A stretch of DNA of 64,000 bases from Arthrobacter sp. JZ12 (GTDB taxonomy: Bacteria; Actinomycetota; Actinomycetes; Actinomycetales; Micrococcaceae). The notes below the pieces were generated by a model. That model ran no database searches and had not been told where the DNA came from. It worked only from the letters and a program-made list of their open reading frames with translations. Below are positions 13,716 to 23,070 of the stretch, one piece after another. The translations under genes and the position numbers were made by a program. Each line of letters starts with the position of its first letter. The stretch's first letter is position 1. The stretch covers positions 1,302,001 to 1,366,000 of the forward strand of contig NZ_CP045246.1 of NCBI RefSeq assembly GCF_035189165.1, written 5' to 3'.

Positions 13716-15430
13716 TCGAGGAGATCAGGATTCGAGATCTCGGCGTCATTGCCGACGCAACCCTTGCGCTTGGGCCGGGATTCTCCGTGGTTACCGGTGA
13801 GACCGGCGCGGGAAAGACGATGGTGCTCTCCGCGCTGAATCTGCTGATGGGAGCCCGTTCCGACGCCGGTGCGGTGCGCCTGGGAGCGAAGAACGCCTCT
13901 GCCGAGGCGGTGCTACGGGTCGATCCAAATGGCGCCGCGGCGCAGCGCGCGGTGGAGGCGGGCGGTGAGCTGGAAACGGACGACGGCGATGCCGGCCTCA
14001 TCCTCGCCCGCACCGTGAATAGCGACGGCCGCAGCCGGGCCTATGTGGGAGGCAGGTCCGCGCCGGCCGGCGTCCTCGCCGAGGTGGGGGAGAAGCTGGT
14101 CGTCGTACACGGCCAGTCGGACCAGTTGCGGCTGCGCAGCGCTGCCGCCCAGAGGGAGGCGCTGGACAAGTTCGGCGGCCCGGAGCTGGCTGCCGCCCTC
14201 GCCGCCTACCAGGCCACGTACCGACGGTGGCGGGAGGTTGCAACGGACCTGGACACGCTCCGCAACGCCGAGCGCGACAGGCTGCGGGAAGCCGAATCGC
14301 TGCAGGTGGCACTGGAGGAAATCGACGCCGTCGACCCCCAGCCGGATGAAGATGAGCTGCTGAAGGCTGAGGCCCTCAAGCTCGGCAACGTCGAAGAACT
14401 CCGAGCCGCGGCTGCTGCAGCCCACCAGGCCCTTGTGTCTGGAGAGTTCCCCGAGTCGGGGGATGCGACCACGCTGGTGGACGCGGCAAAGCGCCAGCTC
14501 GAAGCCGTCGGAGCACACGACGCCGCGCTCGGGGCGCTGGCGGAACGGCTGGCGGAAGTCGGGTACATCCTTGCCGATATCTCCACCGATCTTGCCGGTT
14601 ACGCGGCGTCCCTCGATTCCGAGGGGCCCGGCCGCCTGGCCGAAGTCGAGGCCCGACGGGCTGACCTGAATGCCCTCATCCGCAAATACGCGCCGTCCAT
14701 CAATGAGGTACTCGATTGGGCCGCGGCAAGCCGGAAACGGCTGGAGGAGATCAGCGGCGACTCCGACCGCATCGACGAGCTCCAGCAGGAAGCGGCAGCG
14801 CTCGAGGCGAGGGTTACCGAGGAAGCTGCAACGCTCAGCGGACTGCGCTCCGCCGCCGCGGATGACCTGGCGGCGCGGGTCAGCGAGGAACTCACCGCGT
14901 TGGCCATGCCGGATGCCCAGCTGATCATCGAGGTCACCCCTAACGGCACGCCGGGCGCCCTGGGAGCGGACGACGTCGCGTTCTCCCTGCAGCCGCACGC
15001 CGGCTCCGCGCCGCGCCCACTCGGGAAGGGGGCCTCCGGTGGTGAGCTCTCACGGGTAATGCTGGCGATCGAGGTGGTACTCGCCGCCGTCGACCCCGTG
15101 CCCACCTTCGTGTTCGACGAGGTGGACGCCGGTGTGGGAGGCAAGGCCGCCGTCGAAATCGGACGCCGCCTGGCAATGCTGGCACGCCACGTCCAGGTGG
15201 TTGTCGTGACCCACCTGCCGCAGGTGGCGGCATTCGCGTCGCACCATATCCGTGTGACCAAGAGCCGCGCTGCCGACGGAGGGTTCACCGCCAGCGACGT
15301 GGAAGTCCTGCCCGAGGCCGAAAGGGTCCGCGAACTGGCGCGCATGCTCGCCGGTCAGGAGGAGTCGGCAAGTGCGCAGGCACACGCCGAAGAACTGCTG
15401 CTTGATGCAGCGCGGACCGCCGCCAGGTGA
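13712..15430 (+). CDS. recN: DNA repair protein RecN
   Basis: This SMC-like ATPase of double-strand break repair has 572 residues. Walker A GETGAGKT lies at residues 29-36. The middle is charged and heptad-like (coiled coil). The C-terminal ABC signature is in [19 protein letters not shown], with Walker B in [13 protein letters not shown] and the switch His in [10 protein letters not shown]. The start ATG 13712 overlaps the nadK stop by 4 bases (ATGA), a typical coupling arrangement, although the frame stays open well upstream. The next gene, pyrG, may begin within the recN stop. Confidence 0.96.
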   Translation: MIEEIRIRDLGVIADATLALGPGFSVVTGETGAGKTMVLSALNLLMGARSDAGAVRLGAKNASAEAVLRVDPNGAAAQRAVEAGGELETDDGDAGLILARTVNSDGRSRAYVGGRSAPAGVLAEVGEKLVVVHGQSDQLRLRSAAAQREALDKFGGPELAAALAAYQATYRRWREVATDLDTLRNAERDRLREAESLQVALEEIDAVDPQPDEDELLKAEALKLGNVEELRAAAAAAHQALVSGEFPESGDATTLVDAAKRQLEAVGAHDAALGALAERLAEVGYILADISTDLAGYAASLDSEGPGRLAEVEARRADLNALIRKYAPSINEVLDWAAASRKRLEEISGDSDRIDELQQEAAALEARVTEEAATLSGLRSAAADDLAARVSEELTALAMPDAQLIIEVTPNGTPGALGADDVAFSLQPHAGSAPRPLGKGASGGELSRVMLAIEVVLAAVDPVPTFVFDEVDAGVGGKAAVEIGRRLAMLARHVQVVVVTHLPQVAAFASHHIRVTKSRAADGGFTASDVEVLPEAERVRELARMLAGQEESASAQAHAEELLLDAARTAAR

Positions 15431-17130
15431 TAGGCTCGAACTCCGTGGTGCAGCAAACAATCTCCCGGTTCACAAAGTCCGCCAAGACTACCAAGCACAT
15501 CTTCGTCACCGGTGGTGTGGCGTCTTCTCTCGGCAAGGGACTGACGGCTTCAAGCCTCGGGCACCTGCTGCGGGCGCGTGGTCTGTCCGTAACCATGCAG
15601 AAGCTGGATCCGTATCTGAACGTCGATCCCGGCACCATGAACCCGTTCCAGCACGGTGAGGTCTTTGTGACCGACGACGGCGCTGAGACGGACCTCGACA
15701 TCGGCCACTATGAGCGCTTCCTCGATGAGAGCCTGGATGGCTCCGCGAACGTCACCACCGGCCAGGTGTACTCGACGGTCATCGCGAAGGAACGGCGCGG
15801 CGAATACCTCGGTGACACCGTTCAGGTCATCCCGCACATCACTGATGAGATCAAGCGCCGGATGCGCCTCCCCGCGGAACCTACGGGCTCACGCCGGGCG
15901 CCGGACGTAATCATCACCGAGATCGGCGGCACGGTCGGTGACATCGAGTCCCAGCCGTTCCTTGAGTCCGCCCGGCAGGTTCGGCAGGACATCGGCCGCA
16001 ATAACGTGTTCTTCCTCCACGTCTCGCTGGTGCCCTACATCGGTCCCTCCCAGGAACTGAAGACCAAGCCCACCCAGCACTCCGTTGCCATGCTGCGCTC
16101 CATCGGTATCCAACCTGACGCCATCGTCATCCGCTCCGACCGCGAGGTCCCGGACGCGATGCGCGAGAAGATCGGTCGGATGTGCGATGTGGATATAGAC
16201 GCCGTCATCAACGCCGCGGACGCCCCGAGCATCTACGACATTCCCAAGACCCTTCACGCCCAGGGCCTGGACGCCTACATCGTGCAGGCGCTGGACCTGA
16301 AGTTCAAGGACGTCAACTGGACCAAGTGGAACAAGCTGCTTGACGCTGTCCACCACCCGCGCCATCATGTCGAGATCGCGCTGGTCGGCAAGTACATCGA
16401 CCTGCCCGACGCCTACCTCTCCGTCACCGAGGCTCTGCGGGCCGGCGGGTTCGCGAATAAAGCCAAGGTCCAGATCCGCTGGGTTCCCTCCGACGAATGC
16501 GCCACGGAAGAAGGTGCCGCCAAGGCGCTGGAAGGCGCGGACGCCATCTGCGTCCCGGGCGGCTTCGGCATCCGCGGCCTCGAAGGGAAACTGGGTGCGC
16601 TGCGGTACGCCCGCGAGAGCGGCGTCCCTACTCTTGGGCTGTGCCTGGGCCTGCAGTGCATGGTGATTGAGTATGCCCGCAACGTCGTGGGCCTGAAGGG
16701 CGCATCCTCCACCGAGTTCGACCCGGATACCGAATTCCCGGTGATCGCAACCATGGCCGAGCAGCTCGAGATCGTCGCGGGCGAAGGCGACATGGGCGGC
16801 ACCATGCGCCTCGGCCTTTGGGACGCAAAGCTGAAGGAAGGCTCGGTCATTGCGAAGACCTATGGCCGCACCGAGGTCAGCGAGCGTCACCGTCACCGCT
16901 ACGAAGTGAACAACGAGTACCGCGAGAAGATCGAGGCTGCCGGGCTGGTCGTGTCGGGAACCACCACGGACGGCAAGCTCGTGGAGTTCGTTGAACTGCC
17001 CGCGCAGACCCACCCGTACTACGTTTCCACCCAGGCCCACCCTGAACTGAGCTCGCGCCCTACCCGTCCCCATCCGCTGTTCGCGGGGCTGGTCAAGGCT
17101 GCGCTCGGTCGTCGCGGCGTGAAGGCCTAG
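15427..17130 (+). CDS. pyrG: CTP synthase
   Basis: This 567-residue enzyme makes CTP from UTP with glutamine as nitrogen donor. The synthetase domain starts with [21 protein letters not shown] (P-loop) and continues with [17 protein letters not shown]. The glutamine amidotransferase domain has GGFGIRG, the nucleophile Cys in [10 protein letters not shown] and the His-Glu pair in [12 protein letters not shown]. The start is uncertain. GTG 15427 overlaps the recN stop (GTGA) and gives an N-terminal extension of about 20 residues; GTG 15445 or 15448 are alternatives. The nudix gene follows after 3 bases. Confidence 0.96.
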   Translation: MIGSNSVVQQTISRFTKSAKTTKHIFVTGGVASSLGKGLTASSLGHLLRARGLSVTMQKLDPYLNVDPGTMNPFQHGEVFVTDDGAETDLDIGHYERFLDESLDGSANVTTGQVYSTVIAKERRGEYLGDTVQVIPHITDEIKRRMRLPAEPTGSRRAPDVIITEIGGTVGDIESQPFLESARQVRQDIGRNNVFFLHVSLVPYIGPSQELKTKPTQHSVAMLRSIGIQPDAIVIRSDREVPDAMREKIGRMCDVDIDAVINAADAPSIYDIPKTLHAQGLDAYIVQALDLKFKDVNWTKWNKLLDAVHHPRHHVEIALVGKYIDLPDAYLSVTEALRAGGFANKAKVQIRWVPSDECATEEGAAKALEGADAICVPGGFGIRGLEGKLGALRYARESGVPTLGLCLGLQCMVIEYARNVVGLKGASSTEFDPDTEFPVIATMAEQLEIVAGEGDMGGTMRLGLWDAKLKEGSVIAKTYGRTEVSERHRHRYEVNNEYREKIEAAGLVVSGTTTDGKLVEFVELPAQTHPYYVSTQAHPELSSRPTRPHPLFAGLVKAALGRRGVKA

Positions 17131-17133
17131 CCG

Positions 17134-17817
17134 GTGGGGGAAGAGTCCCGGCCCGAGCTGATCGCCGACCGCCAGAGCCCCCGCCGGCTGCTGGCTTCCG
17201 AGACTGTCTTCGCAGGCAAGATCTGGGACGTGGTCAGCGAGAAGTTCCTCCTGCAGGAGGACGGTGAGCCGCTCACCCGCGAGTACATCCAGCATCCCGG
17301 AGCAGTGGCCATTCTCGCTCTGGATGACCAGGAGCGCGTCCTGCTGCTGCGCCAGTACCGTCATCCCGTGCGTATGGACCTGTGGGAAATCCCTGCCGGC
17401 CTGCTCGACGTCGACGGCGAGGACTTCGTCGCGGCGGCAGCGCGGGAGCTGGCTGAGGAAGCGGACCTCACTGCCACGGATTGGCACGTCCTGACGGACC
17501 TCTTCCTTTCCCCCGGCTCCTCCAGTGAGGCCCTGCGGATCTACCTGGCACAGGGCATCGCGGAGGTCCCGCACGAGGACCGGCACACCCGGACCCACGA
17601 GGAAGCGGAGATTGAGCTGGCGTGGGTGCCGCTTGAGGAAGCAGTCGAGGCGGTGCTGGCCGGTCGGATCCACAGTCCGTCGGCTACCGCTGCGATCCTC
17701 GCCGCTGCTGCCGCCAAGCTCATCAACTACCGGTCGCTTCGCCCTGCCGACGCACCCTGGCCGGAGCACCACAGCCAGCACGGCACCTGGCCCGCCGGAC
17801 CCGTCCTTCAGGGCTGA
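17134..17817 (+). CDS. Nudix hydrolase, ADP-ribose pyrophosphatase type
   Basis: This 227-residue protein has the nudix box [21 protein letters not shown], preceded by LWEIPA, the hallmark of ADP-ribose pyrophosphatases. The usual Gly after REL.EE is Asp (EEADL). The beta-strand [17 protein letters not shown] fits that subfamily as well. It would hydrolyse ADP-ribose or a related NAD-derived sugar nucleotide in the cytoplasm; the substrate is inferred. It starts at GTG 17134, 3 bases after pyrG, and its stop is one base before the xerD start. The same position is held by a nudix gene in mycobacteria (Rv1700). Confidence 0.9.
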   Translation: MGEESRPELIADRQSPRRLLASETVFAGKIWDVVSEKFLLQEDGEPLTREYIQHPGAVAILALDDQERVLLLRQYRHPVRMDLWEIPAGLLDVDGEDFVAAAARELAEEADLTATDWHVLTDLFLSPGSSSEALRIYLAQGIAEVPHEDRHTRTHEEAEIELAWVPLEEAVEAVLAGRIHSPSATAAILAAAAAKLINYRSLRPADAPWPEHHSQHGTWPAGPVLQG

Positions 17818-17818
17818 C

Positions 17819-18802
17819 ATGGCCGAGGGCGGGCAGGCCACCGCGCAGGACGAGCTGCTGACCACTGCTCCCGGCCGGGTGATCAGCGAGTACCTGCAGC
17901 ACATGCTCGTGGAGCGTGGCCTATCCGCCAATACGCTCGCTGCCTACCGGCGGGACCTGCTGCGCTACCACCGCTTCCTCATCGCCCATGGCATCGAGTC
18001 GATGGACGCTGTCACCCGACCGCTCATCTCCACCTTCGCCCAGGGACTTGCCACCGGCGAGGACGGTCAGGCCCCGCTCAGCGCCCGCTCGGCGGCGCGC
18101 ACCATCGTGGCAGTGCGCGGCCTGCACCGCTTCCTCGCGCTGGAGGGAACGACGACGGCGGATCCCGCTGAAGACGTGCACCCGCCGACAATCGGGCAGC
18201 GTCTGCCGAAGGCTATCTCGGTGGACGACGTGACCCGCATCCTCGAGGCCGTGGACACCTCCACTCCCGCCGGTCTGCGGGACCGTGCGCTTCTCGAGTT
18301 CCTCTATTCGACCGGTGCCCGCATCAGCGAGGCAGTGGGTCTCGACGTTGACGACGTGTCGGTCGATGCCGCCCTGGACGGTCCCGGCGTCGTCCGGCTT
18401 TTCGGGAAGGGTTCCAAAGAGCGCCTGGTGCCTCTCGGCTCCTACGCGGCGCGGGCGATCGAGGCCTACCTGGTCCGGGCCCGTCCCGCCCTGGCCGCCA
18501 ACGCCTCCGCCCGGGGAAGTGCACCCGCGCTGTTCCTGAACATCCGCGGCGGTCGCTTGAGCCGCCAGAGCGCCTGGACCATTCTGAAGGCGGCAGCCGA
18601 GCGGGCCCAGGTCGGTGGGGATGTCTCGCCCCACACGCTACGGCACTCGTTCGCGACCCACCTGCTACAGGGCGGGGCCGACGTGCGCGTGGTGCAGGAA
18701 CTCCTGGGGCACGCTTCAGTCACCACCACGCAGGTCTACACCCTGGTCACCGCTGACACACTGCGCGAAATCTACGCCGCCGCACACCCCCGCGCTCTTT
18801 AA
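17819..18802 (+). CDS. xerD: Site-specific tyrosine recombinase XerD
   Basis: This 327-residue recombinase resolves chromosome dimers at dif with XerC. The N-terminal SAM-like domain contains [27 protein letters not shown]. The catalytic domain carries the full pentad: Arg168 in [12 protein letters not shown], Lys in [12 protein letters not shown], His272 and Arg275 in [12 protein letters not shown], His298 in [11 protein letters not shown], and the nucleophile Tyr307 in QVYTLV. Start ATG 17819 comes one base after the nudix stop. The housekeeping position after pyrG and nudix, and the full-length match to XerD, argue against a mobile-element integrase. Confidence 0.93.
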   Translation: MAEGGQATAQDELLTTAPGRVISEYLQHMLVERGLSANTLAAYRRDLLRYHRFLIAHGIESMDAVTRPLISTFAQGLATGEDGQAPLSARSAARTIVAVRGLHRFLALEGTTTADPAEDVHPPTIGQRLPKAISVDDVTRILEAVDTSTPAGLRDRALLEFLYSTGARISEAVGLDVDDVSVDAALDGPGVVRLFGKGSKERLVPLGSYAARAIEAYLVRARPALAANASARGSAPALFLNIRGGRLSRQSAWTILKAAAERAQVGGDVSPHTLRHSFATHLLQGGADVRVVQELLGHASVTTTQVYTLVTADTLREIYAAAHPRAL

Positions 18803-18844
18803 GTCCTTTAATTAGAGAAACCTTGTAACCTCATCCGTCCATCC

Positions 18845-18870
18845 GGAAACACAAGGGGTATGGACAGGTT
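18845..18870 (+). promoter_or_regulatory. Candidate ECF-type autoregulated promoter
   Basis: GGAAAC (18845-18850) is 17 bases from GGTT (18867-18870, GTT at 18868), the pattern of many ECF sigma promoters. It would start transcription near 18877, about a dozen bases before the chosen GTG of the sigma gene. This is assigned by pattern only. Confidence 0.4.
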
Positions 18871-18889
18871 AACTACACCAGGGGGGACA

Positions 18890-19396
18890 GTGCTGCAGCG
18901 ATCCGATGACGTATTCGCGGCGCTCCACAGGGAACACCGCACACGGGTCTTCTCCTACATATACCGGCGCGTGAGCAGCCGGGAGTCAGCCGAAGAACTC
19001 ACCAACGATGTATTCCGAATCGCCTGGCAGCGCAATCCGAGCGCTTCCGACATGACCTCGGCATGGCTGCTGACCGTCGCCCGCAACGTGATTGGCAACG
19101 AGTACCGCCGCCGTGAGCGTGCCGAGCACCTGATGCAGCGCGTGCGGGACTCCGTGGTCATTGCTGCGCGCGCCGGTCACGGTGCACAGCAGCAGGCCGT
19201 CGCCGACTCGCTGATGCGCCTGCGGGAAAAGGACCGCGAGGTTTTGCTGCTCGCCTACTGGGACGACCTGTCTATTACCGAGATCGGCGAGGTGCTGGGC
19301 TGCAGCGCCTCCGCCGCCAAAGTACGACTGCACCGGGCCCGCGCCGCGTTTGCACAGATGATGCCTGCCGCTCTGATGGCAGAGGAAGGTGCCTGA
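18890..19396 (+). CDS. ECF sigma factor
   Basis: This sigma-70 family protein has 168 residues and only regions 2 and 4. Region 2 runs FAALHREHRTRVFSYIYRRVSSRESAEELTNDVF with the core-binding NDVFRIAW segment. Region 4 is LREKDREVLLLAYWDDLSITEIGEVLGCSASAAKVRLHRAR, with a clear helix-turn-helix. An ATG at 18860 would lengthen it by 10 residues. I prefer GTG 18890 because AGGGGGG precedes it, while ATG 18860 falls inside the candidate promoter. It is followed after one base by a membrane protein that may be its anti-sigma factor. No ECF group can be fixed from the sequence alone. Confidence 0.88.
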   Translation: MLQRSDDVFAALHREHRTRVFSYIYRRVSSRESAEELTNDVFRIAWQRNPSASDMTSAWLLTVARNVIGNEYRRRERAEHLMQRVRDSVVIAARAGHGAQQQAVADSLMRLREKDREVLLLAYWDDLSITEIGEVLGCSASAAKVRLHRARAAFAQMMPAALMAEEGA

Positions 19397-19397
19397 G

Positions 19398-20789
19398 ATG
19401 GACCGCATAGAGAACCTGATCCGGGGCCTGGACCCCGTGCGCGCGGAACGGAAATCCTCCGATTCCCCCACCGAGATTCTTTCCTTCCCATCGGCCTTCC
19501 CAGCCGAGTCTGCAACAGACGCTGGGAGCCGGGAACACGGAGCTACCATGAACACCGAATCCATCCACAGCGGACCCGTCTCCGGACTGGACCCGGATGA
19601 GAATGAGCAGCAGGCATTCAGCGATGACCGCGGGACGGTCGTCCCGCTCCAGCGCCGACGCCGGGTCGCCGCAATCATCGCGGGGGCAGCAGCGGCCGCG
19701 GCGGTGGCGGGCGCCGTCGTCGTCGGCGGGACGCTGGAGGCACCTAACCCGTTGCCGGCCGCGAGCACCGACCCGACGCCGTCGGCTGCACCCTCAGAGG
19801 AAGCAACCGGGGCCCCATCGCCGACACCGGAGCCCACCGCGGACCCCACAGCGGAACCGACCGGTGTCCCCACCGGGCCGCCGGCCGACGAGGGCTGCCG
19901 CGTTGAGGATGTCGACCGCGTTATGGAGCAGGGCAGCGATTTCATGAGCCTGACTCCGCTTACTACCAACCCGAGCGATTACGTGGTGGTGGGCTGCACG
20001 GACGAGTGGATGGCTCTGGAGATGACAGACGAAGCCAACGAGGCAAGTCAGCTGGACGGTGGCAACGCATGGTTTTACATCGCACGCAGGGTCGACGGTC
20101 AGTGGCTTCTCGATACCAACTCCTACGGCACCATTTTGAAGTGGGACACGTATGTGCATCCGGAGGGTTTCACGCCGCAGGAGTTGATGGACCAGCGGTT
20201 CGCTGCAGCCGGGATCCCGGTGGAGCTTCGTGAAGAGTTGGTTGGGGAAGGGCCCGAAATGTCCGACCTACGTAATCTTCATCAGCTCACCGATCTGGGA
20301 CTGGTATTTGAGACCCCGGGTGATTGGGAGGTGCTCCCTGCTTCACAGGGCGTCGATCTGGTCAACGCCGAAGGCACCAAAGTAGCCAATGTGCAGCACT
20401 CGAATGCCAGCGGGCTGGGTGGCGCGTGTGTGCAGGATGCGGTGGCGTGGGAGGAGATTGGTGCGGTGCCCGTCTCCGTTACCGGAACGGGAGGCGTTGA
20501 AATTGCCGCGCGCTTCACTCTTCGCATCTTCGACGGCAACCCGCGGTTGGCCACGCCGGCCCTGGTGGCAGCGCATGAGCCGACCTCAGGGGAGAGTTGC
20601 ATGCTCTACAACGTCATCAGCGAGCCGGCCACCGGGCTGCTTGCCTTGGCTACCTCGTTCACCCTCTCACCCCACGAGGCGGGCAACGCGCTGGAATTTG
20701 CCTCCCGGGCAGAAGCCGAAGCTTACGCCGACTCCGAAGAGTTCGCCGTTCTGGCCGAAATTGCAGAGTCCCTGGTAGTTACTAACTGA
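19398..20789 (+). CDS. Membrane-anchored extracellular protein, possible anti-sigma factor
   Basis: This 463-residue protein has an N-terminal cytoplasmic part (1-88) beginning MDRIENLIRGLDPVRAE. A basic stop (QRRRR) precedes a single transmembrane segment rich in Ala and Val at about 90-111, then a Pro/Thr/Glu linker (115-155) and an extracellular domain of about 300 residues with several Cys. The layout and the position directly after an ECF sigma gene (1-base gap, strong GAGGAAGG) suggest an anti-sigma or sensing partner. I see no zinc-binding HxxxCxxC motif, so it would not be a classical ZAS anti-sigma. Function remains unproven. Confidence 0.75.
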   Translation: MDRIENLIRGLDPVRAERKSSDSPTEILSFPSAFPAESATDAGSREHGATMNTESIHSGPVSGLDPDENEQQAFSDDRGTVVPLQRRRRVAAIIAGAAAAAAVAGAVVVGGTLEAPNPLPAASTDPTPSAAPSEEATGAPSPTPEPTADPTAEPTGVPTGPPADEGCRVEDVDRVMEQGSDFMSLTPLTTNPSDYVVVGCTDEWMALEMTDEANEASQLDGGNAWFYIARRVDGQWLLDTNSYGTILKWDTYVHPEGFTPQELMDQRFAAAGIPVELREELVGEGPEMSDLRNLHQLTDLGLVFETPGDWEVLPASQGVDLVNAEGTKVANVQHSNASGLGGACVQDAVAWEEIGAVPVSVTGTGGVEIAARFTLRIFDGNPRLATPALVAAHEPTSGESCMLYNVISEPATGLLALATSFTLSPHEAGNALEFASRAEAEAYADSEEFAVLAEIAESLVVTN

Positions 20790-20816
20790 CAGGGCCAGCG
20801 AAACTGAGGGCACTCT

Positions 20817-20852
20817 CCCATCCTGCTGGTCGGCGACTAACAGCAGGATGGG
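20817..20852. terminator. Bidirectional terminator between convergent genes
   Basis: A perfect 12-bp stem, CCCATCCTGCTG with CAGCAGGATGGG, encloses a 12-base loop. It lies 27 bases after the sigma-partner stop and 12 bases beyond the stop of the converging ion channel gene, so it can serve both. Confidence 0.75.
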
Positions 20853-20864
20853 GGTCCTGTCGTT

Positions 20865-21743
20865 TCAAGGTTCCCGGTATGAGTATCGATGGTCGGCAGC
20901 ATAGGAGCGGAAAACATCTTCGGTCGAGCTGCCGTGAATGTGAAACTCGTCCTTGAGGAACGCTGCGAGAGCATCGAGCGAACCGTTCAGCATAGTACCG
21001 GCGGTGCTCACCGAGGGCCGGCCGGACCGGCACGCGCTTGCAGCGAGGTCACATGCGTAGGACAGGGACGCGGGAAGGGACAACGACTTGTTCGACTCCC
21101 AGAAGTAGTAGGTTTCCGAGGTTTGGGTCAGATCTACGCGTATCTGGACGAGGTCAGCCGTGAGGGCTTCGATGGTGTTCGCAACGGCGCTGGCCTCCGC
21201 CACGTCGATGCGGTTTGCATAGCCGGCTTCCTGGAGCAGGGATAATCGCAGCGCCAATGCCCTTCGCCGACCAAGCGCAGGATAGATCTGCATGAACCAG
21301 GACACCGCCGCCGTGAGCAGCGCGAACCCGGTGAGCGCTTCAAACGGCGAAAGGAACCGGATGACGGGATCAATCGCAATGACATCACCGTAGCCGAGCG
21401 TCGTCAGTGTGACGGTGGAGATGTAGAGGGCTTCAGCAACGTTGCCGTACTGTGACGGATCGATTCCCGGCGAGTAGCTGTAGCCCCCCGGAATGTGCGG
21501 ATAGAGCAGGAGAGCCCACCCCGCCGCCTGAAGGACCGCCCAGAAGAGGATGACTGCTACAAGCGACAAGGGACCGGCAATCGCTGCCGGCCCGTCGCCC
21601 AGACGGCGGACGCTACGCCATACCGCCACCACGCAGAGACGGCTCAAGCGTCCCCGACCACTGGGATGAAGCAGTGTATGAAACACCTCGACGAGCCCTA
21701 GCAGAATCACGACGACGCCAAGCACTGACAGGAGCCACAGCAC
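20865..21743 (-). CDS. Two-TM potassium channel
   Basis: The 292-residue protein has TM1 directly at the N-terminus (VLWLLSVLGVVVILLGLVEVF), a second hydrophobic segment at about 55-80 and a pore region with the potassium selectivity filter TTLGYGD at 114-120, followed by another membrane helix (LTGFALLTAAVSWFMQIY). The C-terminal 130 residues are cytoplasmic and mostly helical, with no recognisable RCK motif. The frame extends to 21890, but GTG 21743 has GGAG six bases upstream and avoids overlap with the divergent channel gene. It is convergent with the sigma-partner gene. Confidence 0.85.
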   Translation of the reverse strand: MLWLLSVLGVVVILLGLVEVFHTLLHPSGRGRLSRLCVVAVWRSVRRLGDGPAAIAGPLSLVAVILFWAVLQAAGWALLLYPHIPGGYSYSPGIDPSQYGNVAEALYISTVTLTTLGYGDVIAIDPVIRFLSPFEALTGFALLTAAVSWFMQIYPALGRRRALALRLSLLQEAGYANRIDVAEASAVANTIEALTADLVQIRVDLTQTSETYYFWESNKSLSLPASLSYACDLAASACRSGRPSVSTAGTMLNGSLDALAAFLKDEFHIHGSSTEDVFRSYAADHRYSYREP

Positions 21744-21825
21744 GCGTATCTCCAAACTCTTCGACGGATTGCCGGACCGGTGCAGTCTAGCGAGTTCATT
21801 GCTCGTCCGTGGAAAGATGGGGGAG

Positions 21826-22563
21826 ATGAACGACGCCGATCCTCGCGCCGGAGACCCGGAGCCGCCGGAAACAGTCCGTAGGCTCAGCACAGCTGAACTC
21901 CTGGCCCGCCGGCTTGACCGGCCGATGGGCGTTCTCGGCGTGATCTTCCTGTTCGTCGTTCTCGGTCAACTGGTCGCGACCGATCCGGCGCTGAGCCTCG
22001 CGTTTTCCATAGCCGGTTGGGTCTTCTGGGCGGTGTTCGTGGGCGAGTTCCTCCTGCGTGCGTATATCGCGGGCTTCAGCGCCGCCTTCTGGAAGAAGAA
22101 CTGGTGGCAGGTAATCTTCCTCCTCGTCCCCTTCCTCAGGTTCTTCCGCGCGCTACAGACGGTTCGTCTGCTCAGACTGGCAAGAGTTGCACGCGTAGGC
22201 GGCATCCTGTCCGCGGGAGTGCGCGGGTCCCGCTCAGCCGGGAAGCTCCTGTCCAGCCGTATCGGGTGGATGGCTGCCGTAACCGCCGTCGTCATCCTCG
22301 CCGCCAGTCAGCTGCTTTATGCCACAGAGACCCACAGCAGCTACGGCCAAGCGCTCTTTGAAAGTGCGATGGCCACAATAACCGGAAGCGGAATCACTCC
22401 GCGGACCGGCTTCGCCCGTATTGTCCAGGTGGTCCTTGCGGTGTACTCGATAGCTGTTTTCGCAACCCTCGCAGGATCGCTCGGTGCCTTCTTCCTCCGG
22501 GAGGATCGCAAGAACCAAGGGGCTCCGAGCGTCGAGGAGCCGCCCGTACAAGGCCACGACTAA
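21826..22563 (+). CDS. Voltage-sensor-type ion channel with altered filter
   Basis: This 245-residue protein looks like a six-helix voltage-gated channel. Hydrophobic helices run from about residue 34 to 104. Next comes an S4-like helix with an Arg at every third position (R105, R108, R114, R117, R120, R123, with Gln111 filling the gap). Then follow S5 (149-165), a pore loop and S6 (195-222). The pore loop reads ATITGSGITPRTG where potassium channels have TVGYGDITPxTxxG, so GYGD is replaced residue for residue by TGSG. It may conduct a different ion or be a non-conducting subunit. It is transcribed away from the GYGD-containing channel 82 bases upstream. ATG 21826 is chosen; ATG 21817 is possible. 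Confidence 0.8.
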   Translation: MNDADPRAGDPEPPETVRRLSTAELLARRLDRPMGVLGVIFLFVVLGQLVATDPALSLAFSIAGWVFWAVFVGEFLLRAYIAGFSAAFWKKNWWQVIFLLVPFLRFFRALQTVRLLRLARVARVGGILSAGVRGSRSAGKLLSSRIGWMAAVTAVVILAASQLLYATETHSSYGQALFESAMATITGSGITPRTGFARIVQVVLAVYSIAVFATLAGSLGAFFLREDRKNQGAPSVEEPPVQGHD

Positions 22564-22574
22564 ACTTGAAGCCC

Positions 22575-23051
22575 ATGACTCCCCGCCACGTCGCCCTCTG
22601 CTTCCTGTTCCGGAACACGCCGTCAGGACGCGAAGTGCTGCTGGGCCTGAAGCGTTCAGGCTTCGGTACCGGCCGCATCGTCGCCCTGGGCGGCGGCATC
22701 GAGCCTGGCGAAACCGCGGTGGAGGCAGCGGCGCGCGAGGCGCGCGAAGAAGCCGGTGTCGCCATCGACGTCGCCGACCTCACAAAACTGGGGGAAGTGC
22801 GCTGGCGATTCCCGGTGAAGCCGGTGCTCGACATGGACGCAGTTGTCTTCACCACCGACCGGTTCACCGGGGAGCCGGCCATCAGCGACGAAATCGATCC
22901 CTGCTGGTACCCGGTGAACGGCGTTCCATGGGACGGCATGTGGGACGACGCAAAGCACTGGCTGGGACACGTACTCCGGAACCAGCGGCTCAACGTGACA
23001 GTCACGCTGAATCCGGACAACAAGACGGTGGCCACGGCGGACTTCGTCTAG
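22575..23051 (+). CDS. MTH1-like nudix hydrolase
   Basis: This 158-residue protein has a canonical nudix box, GGGIEPGETAVEAAAREAREE, preceded by GFGTGRIVAL. Its C-terminal half resembles animal MTH1 (NUDT1): ISDEIDPCWYPVNGVPWDGMWDD parallels the MTH1 segment around Trp117 and Asp119, which binds the oxidised base. It probably removes 8-oxo-dGTP or related damaged nucleotides from the pool. The start ATG 22575 lies 11 bases after the channel gene's stop; a TTG at 22566 is also in frame. The ribosome binding site is weak. Confidence 0.85.
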   Translation: MTPRHVALCFLFRNTPSGREVLLGLKRSGFGTGRIVALGGGIEPGETAVEAAAREAREEAGVAIDVADLTKLGEVRWRFPVKPVLDMDAVVFTTDRFTGEPAISDEIDPCWYPVNGVPWDGMWDDAKHWLGHVLRNQRLNVTVTLNPDNKTVATADFV

Positions 23052-23070
23052 CAGGTCCGCGCGAAGAAGG

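Noticed and set aside
15889..17931. 680-codon minus-strand frame opposite pyrG and the nudix gene
   Set aside because: Antisense of two well-recognised genes; no motif.
17819..18802. Phage or integron integrase
   Set aside because: Sequence and position match housekeeping XerD, with no att sites or mobile genes nearby.
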